A stretch of DNA of 10,774 nucleotides, taken from contig PMMN01000080.1 in the NCBI GenBank assembly GCA_003162235.1, positions 950 through 11,723 on the forward strand, read 5' to 3'. Shown one piece after another: positions 1 to 6,390 of the stretch. The translations under genes were made by a program, and so were the position numbers. The notes under the pieces were generated by a model. That model searched no databases and had not been told where the DNA came from. It saw nothing but the letters and a program-made list of their open reading frames with translations. Origin of the DNA: Actinomycetota bacterium (GTDB lineage: Bacteria > Actinomycetota > Thermoleophilia > Gaiellales > Gaiellaceae). How positions within the stretch are numbered: the first letter of the stretch is position 1; each line of letters opens with the position of its first letter.

Positions 1-2165
1 GGGCGGCGGCGCGGGATCAGCAGCGCGCGGGCGGCGTTCTCGCGGAAGCGGGAGCCGTAGAGAGCGCTCTCCCCCAGCTCGTTCACCACCAGCTCCTCGA
101 TCTCATCGGGCCCGATCGTCAGCTCGTGCATCGGCGGCGGCTGATCGGCGTCGGGGAGATGCAGGGCGATGCCGTCGTCCGACCAGATTGCGTGCGCCTC
201 GATCCCGAGCGAGTCACGCAACCGGGCGCCGAGGGCGAGCGCCCAGGGCGCGTGCACGCGGGCTCCAAACGGCGTCAGCACGACCACGCGCCAGTCACCG
301 ATCTCGTCCCGGAAGCGCTCGACCACGATCGTTCTATCGGAGGGAAGCGCTCCGCCTCCGGCCTCGGCCTGGTCGTGCAGGTAGGCGAGCAGATTCTCGG
401 CCGCCCGCTCGTCGAGGCTGAACTCCTCCCGCAGCCTTTCGAGCCCCTTTTCCTGCGGCAGAGCGACGAGCTCGCGTGAGGCCTGCCCGATCGCCTCGCC
501 CAGCTCCACCGGCCGCCCCACGCCCTCGCCCTTCCAGAACGGCACCGCGCCCGGAACTCCCGGCGCCGGCGAGACGAGTACGCGATCGCGAGTGATCTGC
601 TCGATCCGCCAGCTCGAGGCGCCGAGCAGGAAGACCTGCCCCTGCCTGGCCTCGTAGACCATCTCCTCGTCGAGCTCGCCGACGCGCCCGCCGCCGTCGA
701 CGAGATGGACTCCGTAGAGACCGCGATCGGGGATGGTGCCGGCGTTGGTGACCGCGAGACGCTGAGCGCCGGGACGGCCACGGATAAGGCCAGCCGTCCG
801 GTCCCAGACGATCCGCGGTCTGAGCTCGGCGAACTCGTCCGAGGGGTAGCGACCGGCGAGCATGTCGAGCACGTTCTCGAGCTGGGCGCGGGAGAGATCG
901 GAGAAGGGATAGGCGCGCCGAACGAGCTCGTGCAGATCGTCGACCGAGATCTCCTCCTCGGCGCAGATGGCGACGATCTGCTGGCAGAGCACGTCGAGCG
1001 GGTTGCGCGGGATCCGCGTCTCCTCGATCAGGCCCTCGCGCATGCGTTTGGCCACGACCGCCGACTCGAGCAGATCGCCGCGGAACTTCGGAAAGATGCG
1101 GCCCTTGGCTGTGGCCTCGAGCGTGTGCCCGGCGCGGCCGATCCGCTGCAGCCCGCGCGCGACCGATTTCGGCGACTCGACCTGGATCACCAGATCGACC
1201 GCACCCATGTCGATGCCCAGCTCGAGTGAAGAGGTGGCGACCAGGCAGCGCAGCTCGCCGCTCTTCAGTGCCTCCTCGATCTCGGTGCGTTGCTCGCGCG
1301 CGAGCGAGCCGTGGTGAGCGCGCGCCAGTTCCTCTCCGCCGGCCTCGTTGATGCGGAGCGCCAGGCGCTCGGATAGACGCCGGTTGTTGACGAAGACGAT
1401 GGTCGAGCGGTGAGAGCGCACCAGCGCCACGATCTCGGGGTAGATCGAGGGCCAGATCGAGCCCGTTTGCCCCAGCTCGCGCATGTCGGGGACGGGCATC
1501 TCCACGGCGAGATCGAGCTTTTTTCGGATGCCCGCATCGACGATCTCGATCGGCCGCCCGGCCGAGACGAAGCGGCCGATCTCCTCCAGCGGCCGCTGCG
1601 TGGCCGAGAGGCCGATGCGCTGGACGGGCCTTCCCAGCAGGTGCTCGAGCCGCTCGACCGAGAGCGCCAGGTGGGCACCGCGTTTCGTGCCGGCGACGGC
1701 GTGCACCTCGTCGAGGATCAGCGTCTCGACCGAGCGCAGGATCTCCTTGGCGCGCGAAGTGAGGAGCAGGAAGAGCGACTCGGGAGTGGTGATGAGGATG
1801 TCGGGCGGCTTGCGTAGCATCGCCGCGCGTTCCTTCGCCGGCGTGTCGCCGGTGCGCACCGCAACCCTGAGTTCGGAGGCGAGCCCCGCCAGCGGCCCGC
1901 GCAGGTTGCGCTCGACGTCGTAGTTGAGCGCCTTGAGCGGCGAGACATAGAGCAGGCGCAAGCCCTCGCCCGGCGCCGCGGTCAGCCGATCGATTCCCGA
2001 GAGGAAGGCCGCAAGCGTCTTGCCCGAGCCGGTCGGCGCCTGGATCAGCACATTCTTGCCGCTTGCGATCGCGGGCCAGCCGAGCGTCTGAGCGGGCGTC
2101 GGGGCGGCGAAGGTCCGCTCGAACCAGGCTCGAGTCTGCCTGGAAAAGGACGCCATGGGATCCAT
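1..2165 (-). CDS. lhr: Lhr-family ATP-dependent DNA/RNA helicase (superfamily 2), C-terminus cut by window edge
   Basis: Reading the minus strand from 2165 gives an open frame of 721 codons that runs off the left edge. It is a superfamily 2 helicase with motifs in order: Walker A PTGSGKT (44-50), motif Ib-like TTPES, Walker B DEVH (152-155), motif III SAT (187-189), motif IV FVNN (258-261), motif V VATSSLELGIDMG (about 309-321) and motif VI QRIGRAGH (340-347). A winged-helix-like segment (about 398-443) and a beta-rich part with PFWKGEGVGRPVELG follow, as in Lhr-core proteins. The family comprises 3'-5' translocating helicases of DNA repair; full Lhr proteins are about 850-1500 residues, so a substantial part may lie outside. 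The ATG at 2165 is chosen because a TACCCT -10-like box ends 7 nt before it (leaderless). An in-frame ATG at 2156 is the alternative. It is divergent from the NTF2-like gene. The family call is sure; the cellular role is inferred. Confidence 0.95.
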   Translation of the reverse strand, partial: MDPMASFSRQTRAWFERTFAAPTPAQTLGWPAIASGKNVLIQAPTGSGKTLAAFLSGIDRLTAAPGEGLRLLYVSPLKALNYDVERNLRGPLAGLASELRVAVRTGDTPAKERAAMLRKPPDILITTPESLFLLLTSRAKEILRSVETLILDEVHAVAGTKRGAHLALSVERLEHLLGRPVQRIGLSATQRPLEEIGRFVSAGRPIEIVDAGIRKKLDLAVEMPVPDMRELGQTGSIWPSIYPEIVALVRSHRSTIVFVNNRRLSERLALRINEAGGEELARAHHGSLAREQRTEIEEALKSGELRCLVATSSLELGIDMGAVDLVIQVESPKSVARGLQRIGRAGHTLEATAKGRIFPKFRGDLLESAVVAKRMREGLIEETRIPRNPLDVLCQQIVAICAEEEISVDDLHELVRRAYPFSDLSRAQLENVLDMLAGRYPSDEFAELRPRIVWDRTAGLIRGRPGAQRLAVTNAGTIPDRGLYGVHLVDGGGRVGELDEEMVYEARQGQVFLLGASSWRIEQITRDRVLVSPAPGVPGAVPFWKGEGVGRPVELGEAIGQASRELVALPQEKGLERLREEFSLDERAAENLLAYLHDQAEAGGGALPSDRTIVVERFRDEIGDWRVVVLTPFGARVHAPWALALGARLRDSLGIEAHAIWSDDGIALHLPDADQPPPMHELTIGPDEIEELVVNELGESALYGSRFRENAARALLIPRRR

Positions 2166-2172
2166 CAGAATC

Positions 2173-2178
2173 AGGGTA
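2173..2178 (-). promoter_or_regulatory. Putative -10 box of the helicase gene (leaderless)
   Basis: Read on the minus strand this is TACCCT, fitting the TANNNT type of -10 element, with 7 nt (GATTCTG) to the ATG at 2165. Transcription would therefore begin at or next to the start codon. No Shine-Dalgarno sequence is seen there, and no good -35 box is visible. Confidence 0.35.
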
Positions 2179-2373
2179 GCGGCCAGAGGCTGCGAAATCG
2201 AACGTCTGTACGCAGGGCTCGGAATCGCGCCCGGCAGCTCGAGTCGAACGACCGCTATAACGGGCGAGCTACAGCCTCTCACCACCAGCTCAAGAAACGG
2301 TGGAATGATGGGTAACTCGCCGTTCGAGCCGGGAAAACACGGCGCCGCAGAACGGCAAACCGACGGAGAAACG

Positions 2374-2379
2374 TACAAT
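2374..2379 (+). promoter_or_regulatory. Putative -10 box for the NTF2-like/PLD operon
   Basis: TACAAT matches the TATAAT consensus at five of six positions in a GC-rich setting, 40 nt upstream of the GTG at 2420. This would give a leader of roughly 34 nt that contains the Shine-Dalgarno sequence AGAGGAG (2406-2412), 7 nt from the GTG. No convincing -35 box lies 16-18 nt upstream. Confidence 0.45.
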
Positions 2380-2419
2380 CCCGCGCTACGGGAGCTAGCG
2401 GCACGAGAGGAGAGCCAAC

Positions 2420-2842
2420 GTGGCCGAGAGGACTGAGGCAGACCAGCAGGAGAAGCAGCGGGTCGAAAGCACGATCGACGCGGAGGTGGCGGCGATCGAA
2501 GACGACGACATCGAGGGCTACCTGGCCGTGCTCGCCGAGGACGCTCTCTTCCTCCCGCCCGGGCTTCCTTCGATGGGCGGAGAGGAATTACGAGCCTCGC
2601 TGCGCGAGTTCCTCGAGCAGTGGCGCGTCGAATGGCTCGGCTTCAGGCACGACGAGACCGAGATCTCCGGCGAACTGGCCTTCCACCGCTTCAGCTACAG
2701 CTGGCGCCTGGAGCCGAAGAGCGGCGGTCAACTGCAGGTCGCGCACGGCAAGGGGCTGCACATCCTGCGCCGCTGCGACGACGGCAATTGGAGGATTGCG
2801 CGCGAAGTCCGGAACGACAGACCAACTCCCAACACGATCTAG
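2420..2842 (+). CDS. NTF2-like (SnoaL/DUF4440-type) small alpha+beta-barrel protein
   Basis: A 140-residue cytoplasmic protein with no signal peptide or membrane segment. The pattern is that of the NTF2-like superfamily (SnoaL, ketosteroid-isomerase-like, DUF4440): an N-terminal helix (about 12-30), IEGYLAVLAEDALFLPPGLP (31-50), an MGG turn followed by a helix (52-70), and C-terminal strands containing HGKGLHILRR (109-118) and DGNWRIAREVRND (121-133). Members are small-molecule-binding or isomerase/lyase-like folds, and many are uncharacterised; no catalytic Asp/His set can be assigned here. The GTG start is supported by AGAGGAG 7 nt upstream. The stop TAG shares its last G with the GTG of the PLD gene, so the two are almost certainly co-transcribed and translationally coupled. 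Substrate unknown. Confidence 0.85.
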   Translation: MAERTEADQQEKQRVESTIDAEVAAIEDDDIEGYLAVLAEDALFLPPGLPSMGGEELRASLREFLEQWRVEWLGFRHDETEISGELAFHRFSYSWRLEPKSGGQLQVAHGKGLHILRRCDDGNWRIAREVRNDRPTPNTI

Positions 2843-3915
2843 TGGTCGAATTAACCCTCCTGCGCGACGGCGGCCAGAAAGCGGCGAGCGTCGCCGGAGA
2901 GCTCGCGTCGTTCATCTCCGCCTCCAGGCAGACGCTGGAGCTGGCGCTCTACGACGTGCATCTGGTGAGCGAGAATGCGGCGCCGATCAGGGTCGCGCTC
3001 GCCGAGGCGCTGGCGCGGAACGTTCGTATACGCCTCGTCTACAACGTCGATTTCGGCAAGGCGATCGCCGTCCCGAGACCTCCGATCTCGCGACCGGAAC
3101 TGGTGGAGGCCCTTCCGGTCGAGACACGCGCGATTCCCGGCGTACCCGACCTGATGCACCACAAGTACATCGTCCGGGACGGCGAGACCGTTCTAACCGG
3201 CTCGACCAACTGGACCGACGATGCCTGGACACGGGAGGAGAACCTGATCGCGGTCGTCTCGTCAAAAGAGCTCGCGGCCCGCTTCCGGCAGAACTTCGAG
3301 GAGCTCTGGGAGAGGCCCGACGTCGCGCGCTCCGGTCACATCGATTCAGGCCCGATCGATGTCGAAGGCCATCGCGTCCGGCCCTGGTTCGCGCCCGGGC
3401 ACGGCGAAGCGCTCGCACACCGGATCGCGCGCCGCATCGGCGAGGCCAAACGCCGCGTGCGCATCGCCTCCCCGGTGCTCACCTCCGGCCCGATCCTCGG
3501 CACCCTGGCGGAGCTGAGCGCCAACCACTCGCAGGGCCGACCCGACATTGCCGGAGTGCTCGACGCCACTCAGATCGCCGAGGTGATCTGGCAATGGCGA
3601 ACGAGGCCGCAGGTCGGTTGGAAGGAGCCGGCGCTGCGCTCGATCGTCGAGCACCTGCCCTGGAGCGGTAAGAAGTCCACCCCTTGGACGACCGAGAGCG
3701 TGCACGACTACATGCACGCCAAGGTCGTAGTCGCCGACGACGCCGTCTTTCTCGGCAGCTTCAACCTCTCGCGCTCGGGCGAGAGCAACGCCGAGAACAT
3801 GCTCGAGATCGAAGACGCCGAACTGGCGGAGCGCCTGGCGACGTTCGTGGACGAGATCCGCGGCGTCTATCCCCCGCTCGAGCTGCCGAGCGCCGCTGCG
3901 AAAAAGCGCGGCTAG
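2842..3915 (+). CDS. Phospholipase D-superfamily protein with two HKD motifs (nuclease or phospholipase)
   Basis: A 357-residue protein with a complete tandem PLD fold. The first HxK(x4)D motif is H106-K108-D113 followed by GSTNWT (120-125); the second is H292-K294-D299 followed by GSFNLS (305-310). The two histidines are the expected nucleophile and general acid of phosphodiester transfer. There is no signal peptide or transmembrane segment, so a cytoplasmic phosphodiesterase (nuclease-like) fits better than a membrane cardiolipin synthase, but substrate cannot be read from sequence. The second domain has an extra segment around 225-285, before its HKD, lacking any motif I know. The GTG start at 2842 overlaps the previous stop by one base; the frame is open further upstream, but that would lie fully inside the NTF2-like gene. 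It is followed by an intrinsic terminator. The partnership with the NTF2-like protein is inferred from coupling only. Confidence 0.88.
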   Translation: MVELTLLRDGGQKAASVAGELASFISASRQTLELALYDVHLVSENAAPIRVALAEALARNVRIRLVYNVDFGKAIAVPRPPISRPELVEALPVETRAIPGVPDLMHHKYIVRDGETVLTGSTNWTDDAWTREENLIAVVSSKELAARFRQNFEELWERPDVARSGHIDSGPIDVEGHRVRPWFAPGHGEALAHRIARRIGEAKRRVRIASPVLTSGPILGTLAELSANHSQGRPDIAGVLDATQIAEVIWQWRTRPQVGWKEPALRSIVEHLPWSGKKSTPWTTESVHDYMHAKVVVADDAVFLGSFNLSRSGESNAENMLEIEDAELAERLATFVDEIRGVYPPLELPSAAAKKRG

Positions 3916-3922
3916 GGCCGAT

Positions 3923-3954
3923 CCCGTTAGGGGTACGCCCTAAGGGCTTTCTTT
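3923..3954 (+). terminator. Intrinsic terminator after the PLD gene
   Basis: On the plus strand CCC-(g)-TTAGGG, loop GTACG, CCCTAA-GGG forms a nine-pair stem with one bulged G, followed by CTTTCTTTCT. It starts 8 nt after the PLD stop codon. It overlaps the last codons of the convergent OsmC gene, so it could also slow transcription on the other strand, but no U-tract exists in that direction. Confidence 0.6.
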
Positions 3955-4380
3955 CTCGATCTCGATCGAGACGATCTCGCACTCGGCCGCCGGGATCTCG
4001 GCCCCGAGCCGGAGTGTGTTGTGCACGCGGCTCTGCTGGTCGATGCTCTCGGCCAGCTCGAGGATCTCGTCCTCGTCGGCCGCCGCCTCGATGCGGACGC
4101 TCAATCGGATGTCTTGCGCACGCGGCGGCTCGCCGCCCCAGTCGCACTCGCACACCACGCGCATGCCGTGAAGAACGATCCCGCGCCGCTCGGCCTCGCG
4201 CTGGAGATCGTTCGCATAGCAGGCGCCGATCGCCATCAGCAGCAGGTCGGCGCCCGAGAACCCGTAGCCGGAGCCGGCCTCGTGCTCGGGCCGGTCGATG
4301 GTGAGCGAGTGCTTACCCGCCCAGCCGACCGAGAAGTTGGCGTTGTGAACCGAGCGAATGTGAACCGTAGTCTGCGCCAT
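3940..4380 (-). CDS. OsmC-family protein lacking the usual second active-site cysteine
   Basis: A 146-residue OsmC/Ohr-superfamily protein: N-terminal strands (1-30), a GSGYGFSGADLLLMAIGAC helix (36-54) and a C-terminal beta-alpha layer. OsmC and Ohr proteins are thiol peroxidases for organic hydroperoxides, using two cysteines. The first is present, C54 in GACYANDL. The second normally sits in a CPVxNTL-type motif near the C-terminus; here it reads SRVHNTL (117-123), so Ser replaces Cys. Other cysteines are C77, C79 and C134. Peroxidase chemistry by the standard disulfide route is thus doubtful; the protein may use another cysteine or belong to a non-peroxidase branch (as with YhfA-like proteins). 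The ATG has a strong Shine-Dalgarno sequence, AAGGGGAG, 7 nt upstream. It converges on the PLD gene and is divergent from the secreted protein gene. Confidence 0.88.
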   Translation of the reverse strand: MAQTTVHIRSVHNANFSVGWAGKHSLTIDRPEHEAGSGYGFSGADLLLMAIGACYANDLQREAERRGIVLHGMRVVCECDWGGEPPRAQDIRLSVRIEAAADEDEILELAESIDQQSRVHNTLRLGAEIPAAECEIVSIEIEKESP

Positions 4381-4387
4381 TTGGGGG

Positions 4388-4436
4388 CTCCCCTTTCCCG
4401 AGACTTGATGTAAGAGTAGGTGAGAACTCGGTTCAA
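4388..4436 (-). promoter_or_regulatory. Putative promoter and ribosome binding site of the OsmC gene
   Basis: On the minus strand TTGAAC (4431-4436) and TTACAT (4408-4413) are separated by 17 nt, a reasonable -35/-10 pair. The predicted start would be near 4401, giving a short leader of about 20 nt that includes AAGGGGAG (4388-4395). Confidence 0.4.
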
Positions 4437-4475
4437 ACGAATGACCGCTTCGTGCAGAAGGGAGTTCTTTTCAGG

Positions 4476-5390
4476 GTGACGGGGGCGCGAGTAGTTCTGG
4501 TTGCCGTCGTGGTACTGGCCTCGAGTGCCGGAGCCGCCACGGCTCCGCGCCTGCCCGGAGCGCCGAAGTGCCCGCTCTTCCCCGTCTCGAACGTCTGGAA
4601 CAAGCGCGTGGACACGCTGCCCGTGGCCGCGAACTCGAACGCGATCATCAACTCGATCGGGCTCGACGTCGGGCTCCATCCCGATTTCGGCACGGTCTGG
4701 GACGGACATCCGAACGGGATCCCCTACACGGTCGCCAACAAGAAGACGAAGCGCTACCGCCTCTCCTTCCTCTATTCGAGCGAGAGCGACAAGGGACCCT
4801 ATCCGATCCCCGCCAACGTCAAGATCGAGGGAGGCAGCGACCGCCACGCTCTGATCGTCGATCGCGACCGCTGCTTCCTGTACGAGCTGTACGCGCTCCA
4901 GAAGACGACAAAGGGCTGGCGCGCGGGCTCCGGGGCGATCTGGAACCTACGCTCGAACAAGTTGCGTCCCAAGGGCTGGACCTCGGCCGACGCGGCCGGC
5001 CTGCCGATCTTGCCCGGCCTCGTACGCTACGACGAGGTCGCCCGCGGCCAGATCGACCACGCGCTCCGGTTCACGGTCGAGAACACCCGCAACACTTTCA
5101 TCTACCCGGCGCGCCACCAGGCCAGCGACCAGACCGATCCGAATCTGCCGCCGATGGGCCTACGCGTGCGCCTGCGCGCCGATTTCGACACGAGCGGCTT
5201 TCCGCGCCCGGTTCGCATCGTTCTCACGGCGCTCAAGCGTTACGGGATGATCGTGGCCGACAACGGCGCGAACTGGTACATCTCCGGCGCCCCCGACCCG
5301 CGCTGGAACGACGACCTGCTGCACACCATCGACGGCGTCACAGGAGCCGACTTCGAGGTGGTCGACAGCTCGAGCCTGCGCTCCGGTTAG
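4476..5390 (+). CDS. Secreted protein of unknown function, one predicted disulfide
   Basis: A 304-residue protein beginning with a Sec-type signal peptide: short basic N-region (MTGAR), a hydrophobic VVLVAVVVLA core and an AGAATA-type cleavage site near residue 22. The mature part has exactly two cysteines (C32, C133), a likely disulfide if exported. Striking conserved-looking blocks are GGSDRHALIVDRDRCFLYE (119-137), DHALRFTVENTR (194-205), YPARHQASD (210-218) and PPMGLRVRLRADFD (225-238). I associate this pattern with uncharacterised exported proteins of actinobacteria and other soil bacteria; I know no assigned activity. The repeated His/Asp/Arg-rich motifs suggest a binding or enzymatic site. 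The GTG at 4476 is preferred because AGGGAG (4459-4464) precedes it, though spacing is long (11 nt). An in-frame GTG at 4452 would add eight residues with more positive charge but has no binding site. Confidence 0.8.
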   Translation: MTGARVVLVAVVVLASSAGAATAPRLPGAPKCPLFPVSNVWNKRVDTLPVAANSNAIINSIGLDVGLHPDFGTVWDGHPNGIPYTVANKKTKRYRLSFLYSSESDKGPYPIPANVKIEGGSDRHALIVDRDRCFLYELYALQKTTKGWRAGSGAIWNLRSNKLRPKGWTSADAAGLPILPGLVRYDEVARGQIDHALRFTVENTRNTFIYPARHQASDQTDPNLPPMGLRVRLRADFDTSGFPRPVRIVLTALKRYGMIVADNGANWYISGAPDPRWNDDLLHTIDGVTGADFEVVDSSSLRSG

Positions 5391-5401
5391 TAAGGCTGAA
5401 G

Positions 5402-5437
5402 ACCTATCCGGGCAGGGCGTGGCCTGGTGGGATAGGT
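5402..5437. terminator. Two-step hairpin between convergent genes, probable bidirectional terminator
   Basis: ACCTATCC (5402-5409) pairs perfectly with GGATAGGT (5430-5437), and inside it CAGG (5413-5416) can pair with CCTG (5423-5426). It begins 11 nt after the stop of the secreted-protein gene and ends 1 nt before the stop of the small minus-strand ORF, the place expected for a shared terminator. There is no strong U-tract on either strand. Confidence 0.45.
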
Positions 5438-5438
5438 T

Positions 5439-5606
5439 CTAAAGACGCAAGTCGGGCGGACTGAAGAGCACTTCCAGCCGTGTGAGCAGACGCAGCATCC
5501 AGGAACGCAGCGGACCGGCGGAACTGTCCACGAGCACGATTTCGCCGTTCTCGAGGTGAACCCGCGGTCGGCTGTCACGGCGCGAGGAACCGAGCATGAC
5601 GCTCAT
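5439..5606 (-). CDS. Small 55-residue ORF, hypothetical protein
   Basis: The minus-strand frame starts ATG at 5606 (second in-frame ATG at 5597) and ends TAG at 5439. The product begins MSVMLGSSRRDSRP and continues VHLENGEIVLVDSSAGPLRS, then WMLRLLTRLEVLFSPPDLRL. The central segment looks like a beta hairpin (HLENGEIVLVDS) followed by an amphipathic helix (WMLRLLTRLEVLF). Support for it being real: GGAG 8 nt before the ATG, a possible promoter upstream, a hairpin directly after the stop, and roughly three quarters of codons ending in G or C, lower than in its neighbours but well above random expectation for AT-rich endings. I recognise no family. It contains no cysteine. It might be a remnant of a longer gene, but a stop codon lies in frame upstream. 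Confidence 0.5.
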   Translation of the reverse strand: MSVMLGSSRRDSRPRVHLENGEIVLVDSSAGPLRSWMLRLLTRLEVLFSPPDLRL

Positions 5607-5865
5607 CGGCGCGACTCCGGTGCTCGCTGCCGGCGTAGGCCACGCGAGAACATGGCGTGTTTACAGGCTTCTCTCAAAGCTCGAACTCCCCCCTGGGTTT
5701 CGGCTGACGGAACGGAGGCGAGAGCTCGCCGCAGCTTGCCGCTCCCCCGCGGAGGAGACTTTTCGCGCTGCAGCCGAATCGTCCTTCCCGCTTCCGAAAA
5801 CCGGCCGAGGCTCGGGCGCTCGACAGCAGCCCCGGGAGCCCGCCAGAACCCGGAGTCGAGCCGCG
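5607..5865. other. Intergenic region without a supported gene
   Basis: About 260 bases between the small ORF and the terminator of the VOC gene. A plus-strand open frame passes through but continues antisense into the VOC gene and looks like neither a known family nor a natural protein. The only structures are the possible small-ORF promoter and a short hairpin GGCGA-GAGC-TCGCC (5717-5730). The stretch from about 5645 to 5700 is visibly less GC-rich than its surroundings. Confidence 0.5.
5649..5677 (-). promoter_or_regulatory. Possible promoter of the small ORF
   Basis: On the minus strand TTGAGA (5672-5677) and CATGTT (5649-5654) lie 17 nt apart. The predicted start would be near 5642, leaving a leader of about 36 nt with the GGAG before the ATG at 5606. 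The -10 match is only three of six. Confidence 0.25.
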
Positions 5866-5900
5866 CCGGGCCGAGCTCCGTTTCGAGGAGCTCGGCCCGG
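5866..5900 (-). terminator. Strong GC hairpin, terminator of the VOC gene
   Basis: CCGGGCCGAGCTCC (5866-5879) pairs perfectly with GGAGCTCGGCCCGG (5887-5900) across a 7-nt loop, a 14-bp stem. It lies 28 nt beyond the VOC stop codon (5929) on that gene's strand. There is no U-tract, as is common for terminators in high-GC actinobacteria. An alternative is a binding site or structured 3' end. Confidence 0.6.
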
Positions 5901-5928
5901 TTGGATTAGGCAGAGGCCTGGGAAGTCG

Positions 5929-6297
5929 CTAGGCCTCGGGCTTGTGACAGACGGCTTCGACGTTGTGGCCGTCGGCGTCCAGCACGAAGGCGCCGTAGTA
6001 GTTCTCGTGGTAATGCAAACGCAGGCCAGGGGCTCCGTTGTCTTTCCCGCCCGCGGCGATTGCCGCCGCGTAGAAGGCGCTCACCAAGGCGCGGTCTTCG
6101 GCGTCGAAGGCGACGTGCACGGGCGTGGCTGTCTTCTCCAGGCGAATCCAGAAGTCGGGAGAGCCCTGAGCGTTCTTGAAACCGCCGCCCCAATCGTCGT
6201 CGAAGGCGAGCGTGTAGCCGAGCGGTTCCAGCGCCGCCGAGTAGAACTTCTTCGCCGACTCGATGTCGGTTACTCCGATGATTACGTGATCGATCAT
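5929..6297 (-). CDS. VOC-superfamily (glyoxalase/bleomycin-resistance-like) metalloenzyme
   Basis: A 122-residue cytoplasmic single-module protein of the vicinal oxygen chelate superfamily, made of two beta-alpha-beta-beta-beta units. The N-terminal MIDHVIIGVTDIESAKKFY (1-19) supplies H4; the second unit has HVAF with H61 near the start and YGAFVLDADGHNVEAV with E114 near the end. H4, H61 and E114 are the positions where this family usually binds its metal. Members include glyoxalase I, fosfomycin thiol transferases, dioxygenases and many of unknown substrate; the exact reaction cannot be given. Length is typical for one module, which acts as a dimer. No Shine-Dalgarno sequence at normal spacing is seen; a -35/-10 pair places the start of the transcript next to the ATG. 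It is divergent from the HxlR regulator and may be its target. Confidence 0.88.
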   Translation of the reverse strand: MIDHVIIGVTDIESAKKFYSAALEPLGYTLAFDDDWGGGFKNAQGSPDFWIRLEKTATPVHVAFDAEDRALVSAFYAAAIAAGGKDNGAPGLRLHYHENYYGAFVLDADGHNVEAVCHKPEA

Positions 6298-6304
6298 GAG
6301 CCCG

Positions 6305-6334
6305 ATACTGCCTCTATGCGCCGGCGAGCGTCAA
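6305..6334 (-). promoter_or_regulatory. Putative promoter of the VOC gene
   Basis: On the minus strand TTGACG (6329-6334) and CAGTAT (6305-6310) lie 18 nt apart, with 7 nt from CAGTAT to the ATG at 6297. The -35 box is a near-consensus match; the -10 is weak. The 24-bp palindrome abuts the -35 box on its upstream side, a typical position for an activator, or for a repressor blocking polymerase. Confidence 0.4.
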
Positions 6335-6335
6335 G

Positions 6336-6359
6336 GGCATCCCTCGATCGAGGGATGCC
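6336..6359. repeat. Perfect 24-bp palindrome, probable operator
   Basis: Each half reads GGCATCCCTCGA from the outside in, with no spacer, giving a fully symmetric 24-bp site centred between 6347 and 6348. It is 1 bp upstream of the VOC -35 box and 31 bp from the HxlR promoter dyad. A spacerless palindrome placed between divergent genes is what a dimeric transcription factor would use. It could also extrude as a cruciform, but a terminator is unlikely because there is no loop. Confidence 0.55.
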
Positions 6360-6390
6360 GGCGCGGGTATCCAAGGCAGGGCGAGACCCC

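Larger units (their letters stand above)
2166..2419. other. Divergent intergenic region between helicase and NTF2-like gene
   Basis: These 254 bases separate two divergent genes and hold no gene I can support. A plus-strand open frame across it (2155-2436) has no ribosome binding site, shows no family resemblance and runs into the start of the next gene. Near the left end is the helicase -10-like box; near the right end is a TACAAT box (2374-2379) and a Shine-Dalgarno sequence for the NTF2-like gene. The middle carries imperfect dyads, for example GCTATA/TACAGC around 2254-2275, and T-loop-like strings, but no tRNA cloverleaf can be completed. Confidence 0.6.

Noticed and set aside
2215..2345. 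tRNA-like T-loop strings (TTCGAGC at 2323-2329 on plus, TTCGACT around 2250 on minus)
   Set aside because: Only three or four of five T-stem pairs form, and no acceptor stem, D arm or anticodon arm can be found at normal distance, even allowing for a long variable arm.
2155..2436. Plus-strand open frame of 93 codons between helicase and NTF2-like gene
   Set aside because: No ribosome binding site, the operon promoter box lies inside it, it overlaps both neighbours and the peptide has no recognisable pattern.
1..3915. Possible DISARM-like defence system (helicase plus PLD protein)
   Set aside because: The helicase has ordinary Lhr-core architecture and is divergent from the PLD gene, and no DUF1998 protein or methyltransferase is present in the window.
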